A stretch of DNA of 39,818 nt from Neopararhizobium haloflavum (GTDB lineage Bacteria > Pseudomonadota > Alphaproteobacteria > Rhizobiales > Rhizobiaceae), in NCBI RefSeq assembly GCF_002750855.1, contig NZ_NWUC01000014.1, forward strand, positions 1 to 39,818, given 5' to 3'. Position numbers and translations under genes: made by a program. The notes below the pieces were generated by a model. It made no database searches. It was not told where the DNA came from and was given only the letters and a program-made list of their open reading frames with translations. This document shows positions 7,707 through 15,913 of the stretch, one piece after another (the first letter of the stretch is position 1; each line of letters begins with the position of its first letter).

Positions 7707-8681
7707 ATGAACGACAGCACGACGAACACCGCTCCTGAAAGCCGGGGACGCCGGGCAGACTCGCCTCGCCAAATTCCTAAGCGCGGCTGGTGGGACATCG
7801 GCTGGCGCATCTGGCGCAATATCGGCGACAACCGCATCATGCTGGTCGCCGCCGGCGCGACCTTCTATCTTTTGCTCGCGCTGTTTCCGGCACTGGCTGC
7901 CTTCGTGTCGCTCTATGGGCTGGTGGCCGATCCCGTATCGATCGGCGACCAGATCGCCTTTCTCGGTCGCTTGCTGCCATCGGGCAGTCTCGACATCATC
8001 GAAAGCCAGCTCGACGCACTCGCCTCCCAGGATGCCAGCGCCCTCAGCTTCGGCTTCGTTGCAGGTTTGGTGATCGCGCTTTGGAGCGCGAACAATGGGA
8101 TCAAGACGCTCTTCGACGCACTCAACATCGTCTACAACGAACGTGAAAAGCGCAGCTTCATCAGGCTCAACCTGTTTTCTGCGGTCTTCACCATGGGCGG
8201 CATCCTGATCGGGATCGTGCTGATCGTATCCGTCGGCGTTGTTCCAGCCATCATCGCCTTTCTGCGACTTGGCGATTATGTGGACTTGCTGATTGCGACC
8301 TTGCGCTGGCCCGTCATGTTGGTCTTCGTCCTCACCGGCATCAGCCTGCTCTATCGGTTCGGACCGAGCCGAAAACGCGCCAAATGGCGCTGGCTGGTTC
8401 CAGGCGCTCTCTTCGCCACCATTTTCTGGATCATCGCCTCCGCAGCGTTTTCATACTATCTGCAGAACTTTGCCGACTACAATGCGACCTATGGCTCGCT
8501 CGGTGCAGTCATCGGCTTCATGACCTGGACGTGGATATCCGTCATCATTCTGCTTGTCGGTGCACAACTGAACGCCGAGATCGAGCACCAGACAGCAAAC
8601 GACACGACGGTTGGCAGCGCCGCACCGATCGGCAAGCGCGGCGCCTTCATGGCCGACGAAATCGGCGTCGAGGCGCCATAG
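7707..8681 (+). CDS. YihY/BrkB family inner-membrane protein
   Basis: 324-residue integral membrane protein with about six hydrophobic segments. Family blocks are visible: GWWDIGWRIWRNIGDNRIMLVAAG near the N terminus (shown only in part as family evidence), FYLLLALFPAL, a central LWSANNGIKTLFDALNIVYNE and a C-terminal YGSLGAVIGFMTWTWIS. The family was once called ribonuclease BN and is now regarded as membrane proteins of unclear, perhaps transport, function. The charged N-terminal tail is cytoplasmic by the positive-inside rule. The ATG at 7707 lacks a strong ribosome site. Likely stress-induced if the promoter at 7596 is real. Confidence 0.85.
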   Translation: MNDSTTNTAPESRGRRADSPRQIPKRGWWDIGWRIWRNIGDNRIMLVAAGATFYLLLALFPALAAFVSLYGLVADPVSIGDQIAFLGRLLPSGSLDIIESQLDALASQDASALSFGFVAGLVIALWSANNGIKTLFDALNIVYNEREKRSFIRLNLFSAVFTMGGILIGIVLIVSVGVVPAIIAFLRLGDYVDLLIATLRWPVMLVFVLTGISLLYRFGPSRKRAKWRWLVPGALFATIFWIIASAAFSYYLQNFADYNATYGSLGAVIGFMTWTWISVIILLVGAQLNAEIEHQTANDTTVGSAAPIGKRGAFMADEIGVEAP

Positions 8682-8707
8682 GCAGTCTCAACCTTGAGCG
8701 GTTGCCA

Positions 8708-8721
8708 CCGAACAAATTCGG
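8708..8721. terminator. Small hairpin between convergent genes
   Basis: CCGAA (8708-8712), loop CAAA, TTCGG (8717-8721) in the 46-bp gap between the convergent YihY and hydrolase genes. A second small hairpin CTCAA-CC-TTGAG lies just before it. No U tract follows on either strand, so terminator function is only suggested by position. Confidence 0.3.
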
Positions 8722-8727
8722 CCTGCC

Positions 8728-9336
8728 TCACTGACGCCCTGCAAATCGGCGGGCGGCTTCCAGTTCGGACTGTTGGATTTCGTGGCCACCGTCGTGCCAG
8801 ACGAGGTCGACATCGGCCCCGCCCGCATCGTAATGCGCGGCAAGTTTCATGGTCTGCGGCGGAGGGCATATGGGGTCGCGCTGTCCCGCAGTGATGACGA
8901 CATCCATCCCATCAAAGCGCGCATCTGTCGGAGGATCGAACGGGATCAACGGATGCATCAGCATGACGGCGTCGAAAAGCGGCTCGCGAAAGGTCATCGA
9001 GGAAAGGATGTTCGCGCCGTTCGAATAGCCGAGCCCGATGATCCGAGACGCGTTTGCCGCCTCTCGTTGTGCCTTGACGAAATCCGACATCGCCGACGTG
9101 CGAACCGAAAGATCGTCCATGTCATAGACCCCTTCGCCGGTGCGCCGGAAAAACCTCAGCGCACCACCCTCCGAAACGTCGCCGCGCGGTGAGACGATCG
9201 TCGCCGCAGGCATCAGCCGAGCTGCAAAATCGAAGAACTGATTTTCGTCTCCGCCGGTGCCGTGGAAGACGAAGAGGATCGGTGAACCGGGCTCTCCCGC
9301 CCGCTTTCTATGGATATACGCTTCAAGGCTCATCAT
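8728..9336 (-). CDS. MhqD-like alpha/beta hydrolase (carboxylesterase/phospholipase family)
   Basis: 202-residue serine hydrolase. The oxyanion-side block FVFHGTGGDENQ and the nucleophile elbow GLGYSNG are clear; a C-terminal aspartate in AGQRDPICPP and histidine in HDGGHEI complete the triad. It lies 6 bp after the dioxygenase gene at 9343-10272 on the same strand, with its ribosome site (GAGG) in that gap, so the pair is coupled. A ring-cleaving dioxygenase plus this hydrolase is the MhqO/MhqD arrangement known from Bacillus quinone and azo-compound detoxification. ATG ATG gives two starts (9336, 9333); the second has the better ribosome-site spacing. Confidence 0.78.
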   Translation of the reverse strand: MMSLEAYIHRKRAGEPGSPILFVFHGTGGDENQFFDFAARLMPAATIVSPRGDVSEGGALRFFRRTGEGVYDMDDLSVRTSAMSDFVKAQREAANASRIIGLGYSNGANILSSMTFREPLFDAVMLMHPLIPFDPPTDARFDGMDVVITAGQRDPICPPPQTMKLAAHYDAGGADVDLVWHDGGHEIQQSELEAARRFAGRQ

Positions 9337-9342
9337 CTCACC

Positions 9343-10272
9343 TCAATCGAGCGCTTGCAGGTGCGTTTCCAGGTAGTCGCGCAGATGCGCATGTTGGCTC
9401 GGCAACTTGAGGGCCTCACCCAGATGCGCGGTGTCCTCGTCACGGTCGAAGCCTGGTTCGTTGGTCGCGACCTCGAAGAGCACGCCACCGGGGGTGCGAA
9501 AATAGATCGCCCAGAAGTAATCCCTGTCGATCACCGGCGTGACCTGATAGCCGGTATCAATCAGCGCTTTTCGGACCACCGCCTGCGCGGCGCGGTCGGC
9601 AACGGAAAAGGCGATATGGTGAACGGATCCAGCCCCTTGGTCGGCATGACGGGCTGAAGATACCGTTTCGACATCGACCACATGCGCCCCGTTGCCATTG
9701 GCCAGAGCAAAGCGACGGGTGTCGCCGTATGTGTCAACGGGGTCAAAGCCCATGAACCGCAAAAGCTCGGCCGTCGCGCCTTCATCACGAAGGCGCATGG
9801 AGACGGAATGAAAGCCCCGGATTGCCTGGTCCTCGCCGATGCCCCCGGCAGTCCAGGCGGCACGCCGGTCTTCCGGCACCTCGACTAGGGCGAACGCATC
9901 GCCGTCAGGTCCGGAAAAATTGAGCGTCTTCGCACCGAAGACATCGCCGATGGTCAGTTCACCGGCCCCTTTCGCGGACAATCGTTCCTGCCAGAAACCG
10001 AGCGCGCCGTCCGGTACGGAGAAAGCCGTGCGGCTGACTTCGCCGGTACCAGGGCGTCCCTTCCTGATCCCGGGAAAGGGGAAATAGGTCATCACTGAGC
10101 CGGGCGTGCCGACTTCGTCGCCATAGTAGAGGTGGTAGACGTCGGGCGCGTCGAAATTGACGGTTTTCTTCACCCGTCGCAGGCCGAGCACCTCCGTGAA
10201 AAAACGATTGTTCTCTCTTGCATCGCTCGCCATCGAAGTGACGTGATGCAGCCCGTTGATCTGATCCAGCAT
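9343..10272 (-). CDS. MhqO/MhqA-like ring-cleaving dioxygenase (VOC fold)
   Basis: 309-residue extradiol-type dioxygenase of the glyoxalase/VOC superfamily, two fused modules. Probable metal ligands lie in INGLHHVTSMASD at the N terminus, SVHHIAFSVAD in the second module and the glutamate in GVLFEVATNEPGFD. The family opens hydroquinone or catechol rings and protects against quinone electrophiles. ATG 10272 is preceded by a strong ribosome site (AAGGAG, read on the minus strand) in the 118-bp intergenic region. It probably leads a two-gene operon with the hydrolase at 8728. No adjacent MarR/MhqR-type regulator is present, so its control is unclear. Confidence 0.82.
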   Translation of the reverse strand: MLDQINGLHHVTSMASDARENNRFFTEVLGLRRVKKTVNFDAPDVYHLYYGDEVGTPGSVMTYFPFPGIRKGRPGTGEVSRTAFSVPDGALGFWQERLSAKGAGELTIGDVFGAKTLNFSGPDGDAFALVEVPEDRRAAWTAGGIGEDQAIRGFHSVSMRLRDEGATAELLRFMGFDPVDTYGDTRRFALANGNGAHVVDVETVSSARHADQGAGSVHHIAFSVADRAAQAVVRKALIDTGYQVTPVIDRDYFWAIYFRTPGGVLFEVATNEPGFDRDEDTAHLGEALKLPSQHAHLRDYLETHLQALD

Positions 10273-10390
10273 GGAACGTCTCCTTAACGCATCGGCAGTC
10301 TCCGCACTAAGTGGAGCACCGCAGCGTCAACGCCAACCTACCACAGCGGCGATAGATCGTTCTAAAAAACGAAACAATCAATCGGATCGG

Positions 10391-10975
10391 TCAAATGGGC
10401 AGGCGCGGCCAGAAGAATCCGGCTCGACGCCGATAGTCGGCATAGTCGCCGGCCAGTGAGGAGTCGGCGATATTGCGCTCCTCGCCGATTGCCGCCTTGG
10501 CGTAGATGAAAACGAGGATAGCGACGGGGACGATGGCAACCGGCGCCCAGGTCGCGATGGCCCAACCTGCCCACTGCAGGAGATAGGATGTGTAGAAGGG
10601 GTGCCGGATATAGCCGTATGGGCCGCTTTTCAGGATCGATCGCGGCTTCTGCCCTTCAAACACATAATAGAGTTGGGCCTCTCGGGATGCCCGGATCGCG
10701 GCCACGAAGAGCAGCGACGCGACGATCTCGATTGCCAGCCCGGCCAGTTGCGCGCCAAGCGGTTGGACGCGCGTGAACTGCAGATAGATGAAAAGTGCGA
10801 TGGTGATAATGCCGACCGCCGAGATCACCTTTGCCCCGATGGGCATTCTGTCAGTGACGAAATGAAAACGCATGGCCCAGACGAACTGGCCGATGACGAA
10901 CAGACTGACGAGCGTGACGACGATATCAAGAAGAAATTGCATGCTGTGACGGAGGCCCCACCGAACTGCGTCCAT
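10391..10975 (-). CDS. Isoprenylcysteine carboxyl methyltransferase-like membrane protein
   Basis: 194-residue membrane protein with four to five hydrophobic segments and the C-terminal SAM-binding signature of the ICMT/phospholipid methyltransferase family: SGPYGYIRHPFYTSYLLQWAGW, followed by EERN and YRRRAGFFWPRLPI (positions about 131-194). In bacteria such proteins methylate membrane-associated small molecules or are of unknown substrate, since prenylated proteins are absent. ATG 10942 (MQFLLDI) is an alternative start that removes eleven residues. It is divergent from the hydrolase at 11150 across a 174-bp region holding a perfect inverted repeat. Confidence 0.78.
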   Translation of the reverse strand: MDAVRWGLRHSMQFLLDIVVTLVSLFVIGQFVWAMRFHFVTDRMPIGAKVISAVGIITIALFIYLQFTRVQPLGAQLAGLAIEIVASLLFVAAIRASREAQLYYVFEGQKPRSILKSGPYGYIRHPFYTSYLLQWAGWAIATWAPVAIVPVAILVFIYAKAAIGEERNIADSSLAGDYADYRRRAGFFWPRLPI

Positions 10976-11064
10976 CGACGGTAGCGCCAGGTTGCAATGG
11001 GCGCAAGTTCACTACCCCGGCTGTTCAACTGAATTTGTTCGTCCCGTGCCGTCGGTTCGAACGC

Positions 11065-11082
11065 GGTAACCAGAAGGTTACC
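11065..11082. promoter_or_regulatory. Inverted-repeat operator candidate GGTAACC-N4-GGTTACC
   Basis: GGTAACC (11065-11071), AGAA, GGTTACC (11076-11082): a perfect 7-bp dyad with a 4-bp spacer in the region between two divergent genes (10391-10975 and 11150-12016). The 18-bp size and symmetry suit a dimeric transcription factor. No U tract or coding stop is next to it, so a terminator is less likely. The cognate regulator is not in the neighbourhood. Confidence 0.5.
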
Positions 11083-11149
11083 ATATCCGTAAACCTTCCA
11101 TTGAAATCAATGTGCGAGGATTGAACAACCAGAAGAGCCGGTAAAGGTC

Positions 11150-12016
11150 ATGTCGACCCAATCGAAATTGATAAAGACGAGCCATGCCGCGATCCATGTT
11201 CGCGACAACGGCATTGAAGGCACGGGCCTTCCCATTGTGATGATCCACGGCTCATCAAGCGCCGGCGCCGTCTTTCTGCGTCAGTTCGCGTCTGATGCCT
11301 TGCTGAACCACCGGCTGGTGGCGATTGATCTTCCCGGCCACGGCCTCTCGGGCGATGCCTACGATCCAACCCGAACCTACACCGTGCGCGGCCTCGCCGA
11401 CACCATCAAGGAAGTGCTCGGCAAGCTCGAAATCGCCCGATGCATTTTCGTCGGCTGGTCGCTTGGCGGACACGTCGCGCTCGAGATCGCCGCGACCACG
11501 CAACTGGCAGCCGGCGTCCTTCTCAGTGGAACGCCCCCCGTTCACAACGGACCGCTCGGTCTCCTTCGCGGCTTTCAGGCCCATTGGGACCTGTTTCTCG
11601 TATCCCGAAAAGTCTTTTCCGAAAAGGATGCGCAAAAATTTCACCGCCTTTCCTTTGGCAACTCCGGCGATGAACAATTCCTGGCAGCAATCCGTCGGGC
11701 CGACGGTCGCCTGCGCGTGAATTTCCTGAAGAGCCTGATGCATGGAGAATGCATCGATCAAAAGCGCTTTGTGGAGAGCTCGAAAACACCGATTGCGATC
11801 ATCAATGGCGCTCTCGATCCATTTGTGCGGCTCGGCTACATCGAAACCGTAAATTACGCCAATCTCTGGCGCGATCGGTGCCATGTGATTCCAGCCACTG
11901 GCCATGCCCCGTTCATCGAGGCGGCAGAGCTCTACAATCCCTTGATCGCAGCATTCGCTGCCGATGCCGGAACGCAAATGGCGCTATGTCCCGATCGGGC
12001 CGGCCGGGTCGCCTGA
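11150..12016 (+). CDS. Alpha/beta-fold hydrolase
   Basis: 288-residue hydrolase. Visible elements: oxyanion block IVMIHGSSSAG (about residues 24-34), DLPGHGLSGD, nucleophile elbow VGWSLGGH (Ser near 105), acid in INGALDPFV and catalytic histidine in PATGHAPFIE. This is the layout of esterases, epoxide hydrolases, haloalkane dehalogenases and C-C bond hydrolases; the substrate cannot be assigned. No signal peptide, so cytoplasmic. Start ATG 11150 follows a weak ribosome site. A GC-rich dyad covers its stop codon. Confidence 0.82.
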   Translation: MSTQSKLIKTSHAAIHVRDNGIEGTGLPIVMIHGSSSAGAVFLRQFASDALLNHRLVAIDLPGHGLSGDAYDPTRTYTVRGLADTIKEVLGKLEIARCIFVGWSLGGHVALEIAATTQLAAGVLLSGTPPVHNGPLGLLRGFQAHWDLFLVSRKVFSEKDAQKFHRLSFGNSGDEQFLAAIRRADGRLRVNFLKSLMHGECIDQKRFVESSKTPIAIINGALDPFVRLGYIETVNYANLWRDRCHVIPATGHAPFIEAAELYNPLIAAFAADAGTQMALCPDRAGRVA

Positions 12017-12023
12017 CCGGCCC
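11997..12023 (+). terminator. GC-rich hairpin over the hydrolase stop codon
   Basis: GGGCCGG (11997-12003) pairs with CCGGCCC (12017-12023) around a 13-nt loop containing the TGA at 12014-12016. There is no U tract after it, so it may be a weak terminator or an mRNA 3' stabiliser. Confidence 0.4.
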
Positions 12024-12028
12024 CAAGC

Positions 12029-12056
12029 TTGACCTTCCGAGCCTTTGGCGTAATTA
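12029..12056 (+). promoter_or_regulatory. Sigma-70 type promoter candidate
   Basis: TTGACC (12029-12034), 16-nt spacer, TAATTA (12051-12056), ending 32 nt before the lipoprotein ATG at 12089. Position and spacing are good for a housekeeping promoter serving that single gene. Confidence 0.42.
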
Positions 12057-12088
12057 CTCTGCAGTCGGGACGCTCGGAGTAGAAGCTC

Positions 12089-12349
12089 ATGAAGAAAATC
12101 GTTGCTGTGCTGATTGTTATGGCTGCCGCGGCTGGATGCACACCCACGGAAGAAGGCGCCGTGATCGGAGCGGTCTCGGGTGGTGCGGTCGGAGCGGCCG
12201 TGGGCGACACCGAAGGCGCACTCATCGGTGCCGCAGTCGGCGGCGCGGCTGGAGCGCTCATCGGACGAGCATCGGAAAATCCGGGCCAGTGTTACTACCG
12301 TGACAATTATGGCCGCCGCTATATCGCATCCTGCCCGCGCGGATACTGA
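12089..12349 (+). CDS. Glycine-zipper lipoprotein
   Basis: 86-residue small envelope protein. A lipoprotein signal peptide is plain: MKKIVAVLIVMAAAAGC, with cysteine 17 in an A-A-G-C lipobox. Residues about 24-61 form a glycine zipper (repeated G/A at every third or fourth position: IGAVSGGAVGAAVGD and IGAAVGGAAGALIG) flanked by a C-terminal tail with two cysteines (CYYRDNYGRRY and ASCPRGY). Such proteins insert in or span the outer membrane and often respond to envelope stress. A single-gene transcription unit is suggested by the promoter at 12029 and the hairpin at 12369. Confidence 0.78.
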   Translation: MKKIVAVLIVMAAAAGCTPTEEGAVIGAVSGGAVGAAVGDTEGALIGAAVGGAAGALIGRASENPGQCYYRDNYGRRYIASCPRGY

Positions 12350-12368
12350 TACAAGGACAGCTTTGTCT

Positions 12369-12403
12369 GATCGGGGCCGTACCGAGAGGAACCGGCCCTG
12401 ATC
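12369..12403. terminator. Hairpin after the lipoprotein gene
   Basis: GATCGGGGCCG (12369-12379) pairs with CGGCCCTGATC (12393-12403), ten Watson-Crick pairs and one G-U, around a 13-nt loop, starting 20 bp after the stop. No U tract follows on the plus strand. Likely transcription end or mRNA 3' hairpin. Confidence 0.5.
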
Positions 12404-12775
12404 ATAGCCCCTTGACTCTTCGGCTGCGAATGAAGCCGCTATCGGGCGGTCGAATTGATGCATCCGCGTGCCGTAGGCAGCCATGAATTCCACATCTAGC
12501 CGATCGAAGTCACGCGAGCGCGACATCTTGCGATGAACGAAGCAAGAACACGGTGACGTCAGCGATTCGTCGTCATTTCGTTCCGCGCCTGTTCCAGGCC
12601 ATGGCTCGTCTGGCACGGCGGAACAAACGCTCCCATATCACGATTGGAGAGAACCTGACCCGCATAAGAACGGAGGGGCTGGCCATAAGGGGAACCCACT
12701 CATTTGAATTGATCGGCGGAAAACGCTTATGCTGCAATCCGCCGCGTCGCGGCGAGAGACGGACTGCTTGACCCG
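12404..12775. other. Intergenic region without a recognised gene
   Basis: About 370 bp between the lipoprotein hairpin and the helicase start. Both strands were read; the open frames here are short or have no recognisable family pattern. It presumably holds the helicase promoter, but I see no convincing -35/-10 pair. GGAAC at 12620-12624 with a downstream CGAT is a near miss to the stress consensus. No repeat or tRNA is apparent. Confidence 0.5.
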
Positions 12776-15700
12776 ATGCCTCATGCGATAAACCCCGTGG
12801 TGACGAACCGCGCGGTCCGAAATGACCCCCTGATCCTGAGTGGCCGCGCCGTCACGGCCGTTCTTGGCCCCACGAACACAGGCAAGACCCATTACGCCAT
12901 CGAGCGCATGATCGCACACCGGAGCGGCATCATCGGTCTCCCGCTGCGGTTGCTGGCGCGCGAAGTCTATTCAAGGCTGGTCGCGCGCGTCGGCGTCCAG
13001 AACGTGTCCCTGGTGACGGGCGAGGAGAAGATCACGCCAGCCGGGGCGCGCTATGCCGTCTGCACGGTCGAGGCGATGCCGCGCCATACCACCGCAGCTT
13101 TCGTTGCCATCGACGAAGTGCAACTGGCGGGCGACCTGGAGCGCGGCCATATCTTCACCGATCGGATCTTGCATCTTCGCGGCACCGAGGAGACGCTTCT
13201 CCTGGGCGCGGCAACAGTCAAAGGCATCCTGGAGCACCTCTTGCCGGGGCTCAACGTCGTCGAACGACCGCGCCTCTCGCAGCTTTTCTACGCCGGGTCG
13301 AAAAAGATCACCCGTCTGCCGCGTCGTACGGCGATCGTTGCGTTTTCGGCCGACGAGGTCTATGCGATCGCGGAGCTCATCCGCCGCCAGCGCGGCGGCG
13401 CCGCCGTCGTCCTCGGCGCGCTCAGTCCCCGCACCCGCAACGCCCAGGTCGAACTCTATCAGAACGGCGACGTCGATTTCCTCGTCGCGACCGACGCCAT
13501 TGGCATGGGGCTCAATCTGGATGTCGACCACGTCGCATTCGCCCAGGATCACAAGTTCGACGGTTATCAATACCGGCCGCTCAATCCCGCCGAACTCGGC
13601 CAGATCGCCGGGCGCGCCGGACGCCATGTTCGAGACGGCACATTTGGCGTTACCGGCCGCGTCGAGCCACTCGACCCTGAGGTCGTCGAACGCATCGAGA
13701 CCCATCAATTCGCACCCGTGCGCGTCTTGCAGTGGCGCACTGATGCCATGGACTTCTCCGATCTGACTGCCCTGCGCCGCTCGCTGGAGCGCACGCCTCC
13801 CGTTTCCGGGCTCACCCGTGCGCTGCCGGCCGTCGACCAGCAGGCACTTGAGCAGCTTGCCACCTATCCCGAGATCCGTGACCGCGTCACGTCGGCAGGG
13901 CGCGTGGAGAAACTGTGGGAGACCTGCGCCCTACCCGATTACCGTCGCATCGCGCCGGCCCAACACGCCGACCTCATCGCCACGCTCTACACTGACCTGA
14001 TCGAGGATGGCGCCGTGAGCGAGGACTTCATCGCCGAACAGGTGTTGCGCTCCGATAGCACCGATGGCGAGATCGACACATTGTCGGCCAGAATCTCGCA
14101 GATTCGAACCTGGACCTATGTTTCCCACCGGCCCGGCTGGCTTGCCGATCCGACACACTGGCAGGAAAAGACTCGTAAAATCGAGGATCGCCTGTCCGAT
14201 GCTCTCCACGAAAGGTTGACGAAACGCTTCGTTGACCGCAGGACATCCGTTCTCATGAAGCGCCTGAGAGAAAATGCAATGCTTGAAGCTCAGATCAGTG
14301 TCGACGGCGACGTCTATGTAGAAGGTCACCTTGTCGGCCAGCTCGCCGGTTTCCGATTCACGCCCGACAACCAGGCCGAAGGCCCGGATGCCAAGGCGGT
14401 TCTCGGTGCGGCCCAGAAGGCGCTGGGTATAGAATACGAAGCCCGTGCCGCCCGTCTCCATGCGTCCGGAAATGGTGATTTCGCCATCGGCTCCGACGCC
14501 ACCGTGCGCTGGCTCGGCGAACCCGTCGCGCGCTTGACGGCCGGCGAGGAAATCCTGCGGCCACGTGCGGTGCTTCTGGTTGACGATCACCTTTCCGGTG
14601 CGGCGCGCGAGCATGTCGCAGCACGCATCGAGCGCTTCGTCCAGCACCATATCGCGACTGTGCTCAAGCCGCTGGACGACATCGCGCATGCCGACGACAT
14701 CGAGGGCCTGGCGCGCGGCCTGGCGTTTCAGCTCGTCGAAAACCTCGGTGTTCTCTTCCGCCGCGACGTTGCCGACGACGTCAAGGCGCTCGACCAGGAC
14801 TCACGCGCCCAGTTGCGCCGCTACGGCGTGCGCTTCGGTGCCTACCACATCTTCATGCCCGCTCTTTTGAAGCCGGCGCCGGCCGAGATGATCACGCTCT
14901 TGTGGGCATTGCGCAACGACGGTCTGGACAAGGCTGGTTACGGTGAACTCATCACCGTGCTCGCGGCGGGGCGCACATCCGTTGTTACCGATCCGACTTT
15001 CGAACGGACATTCTACAAGCTCGCCGGCTTCCGGTTCCTCGGCAAGAGGGCCGTGCGCATCGACATATTGGAGCGCTTGGCCGACCTCATTCGCCCGGCG
15101 CTGCATTGGAAGCCGGGAATGGCCAGTCGGCCGGAAGGCGCCTATGACGGTCGTCGCTTCACCACGACGCCTGCCATGCTGTCGATCCTCGGGGCGACCG
15201 CCGAAGACATCGAGGAAATCTTGAAGGGCCTCGGCTATCGCGCCGATCAGGTCAGCGCGGAGGAGGCGAACGCTCATCTGGCGCAGTTCGAGACCGCCGG
15301 CGCGCCCGTGGCAACACCGTCGGCGAAGGCCGAACCGTCACCTGCCAATGCCACCGACGACCCCGCGTCGACGCCAAGCGAGACGCCATCAACCGAACCG
15401 GCCACCTCGCCCGAGACCGAGGCAACGCCAGCCATCTCCGAAACGGCGGCGCCAGAGGCCGCCCCGACCGGCAACGATGCGACCGGCGATATCGAGGTAA
15501 CCGCGGCTGACAAACCGGCCGACGCTGACAAACCGGCCGAAGACGGCGCGCTTCCAGTCGAAGCCGCCGAAGAAACAGAGCCGAAGCCGGTCCTGCTCTG
15601 GCGTCCGGGCAGCGGCCGCTCCGACAACAGCCGGCAGCAGCGCGGGCCACGCAATAGGCGCAGCGCCCCATCTGGCGCCCCCGGCGATCCAGCCGAAACC

Positions 15701-15895
15701 GATCAGCAACGCCGTCCGCGGCGCGGTCATTCCGCCAAGCCAGGTGGCAAGAAGGAACAGGGCAAGCCTTTCCGAAGCAAGGAGGGGAAGCCGAAGCAGA
15801 ACTTTGCCAGCCGCCCGCCGCAGAAGGAGCGCCCGCTCGATCCGGACTCACCGTTCGCCAAGCTGGCCGCGCTCAAGGAGAAGCTCGGCAAGTGA
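12776..15895 (+). CDS. Suv3-like DExH-box RNA/DNA helicase
   Basis: 1039-residue superfamily 2 helicase. Motif I GPTNTGKT (31-38), motif Ia-like LPLRLLAREVY, motif II DEVQ (113-116), motif V region ATDAIGMGLNLDVD and motif VI QIAGRAGRH (about 276-284). The combination GPTNTGKT plus DEVQ is that of the Suv3 group (mitochondrial degradosome helicase and its alphaproteobacterial relatives), so a role in RNA turnover is likely. The core ends around residue 840; then come about 100 residues of low-complexity Ala/Pro/Thr/Glu sequence, and a basic Arg/Lys/Gly/Gln tail (about 945-1039) suited to RNA binding. The downstream S4 gene begins 19 bp later. ATG 12776 lacks a strong ribosome site; alternatives are not better. 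Confidence 0.86.
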   Translation: MPHAINPVVTNRAVRNDPLILSGRAVTAVLGPTNTGKTHYAIERMIAHRSGIIGLPLRLLAREVYSRLVARVGVQNVSLVTGEEKITPAGARYAVCTVEAMPRHTTAAFVAIDEVQLAGDLERGHIFTDRILHLRGTEETLLLGAATVKGILEHLLPGLNVVERPRLSQLFYAGSKKITRLPRRTAIVAFSADEVYAIAELIRRQRGGAAVVLGALSPRTRNAQVELYQNGDVDFLVATDAIGMGLNLDVDHVAFAQDHKFDGYQYRPLNPAELGQIAGRAGRHVRDGTFGVTGRVEPLDPEVVERIETHQFAPVRVLQWRTDAMDFSDLTALRRSLERTPPVSGLTRALPAVDQQALEQLATYPEIRDRVTSAGRVEKLWETCALPDYRRIAPAQHADLIATLYTDLIEDGAVSEDFIAEQVLRSDSTDGEIDTLSARISQIRTWTYVSHRPGWLADPTHWQEKTRKIEDRLSDALHERLTKRFVDRRTSVLMKRLRENAMLEAQISVDGDVYVEGHLVGQLAGFRFTPDNQAEGPDAKAVLGAAQKALGIEYEARAARLHASGNGDFAIGSDATVRWLGEPVARLTAGEEILRPRAVLLVDDHLSGAAREHVAARIERFVQHHIATVLKPLDDIAHADDIEGLARGLAFQLVENLGVLFRRDVADDVKALDQDSRAQLRRYGVRFGAYHIFMPALLKPAPAEMITLLWALRNDGLDKAGYGELITVLAAGRTSVVTDPTFERTFYKLAGFRFLGKRAVRIDILERLADLIRPALHWKPGMASRPEGAYDGRRFTTTPAMLSILGATAEDIEEILKGLGYRADQVSAEEANAHLAQFETAGAPVATPSAKAEPSPANATDDPASTPSETPSTEPATSPETEATPAISETAAPEAAPTGNDATGDIEVTAADKPADADKPAEDGALPVEAAEETEPKPVLLWRPGSGRSDNSRQQRGPRNRRSAPSGAPGDPAETDQQRRPRRGHSAKPGGKKEQGKPFRSKEGKPKQNFASRPPQKERPLDPDSPFAKLAALKEKLGK

Positions 15896-15913
15896 CCGGC
15901 TGAGGAGGCCGCG

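Noticed and set aside
11984-12616. 210-codon minus-strand frame over the lipoprotein and intergenic region
   Set aside because: Antisense to the clear lipoprotein and lacking any recognisable pattern or ribosome site.
12620-12644. GGAAC-N16-CGAT before the helicase as a fourth stress promoter
   Set aside because: The -10 reads CGAT instead of CGTT and the distance to the start is about 130 nt; too weak to claim.
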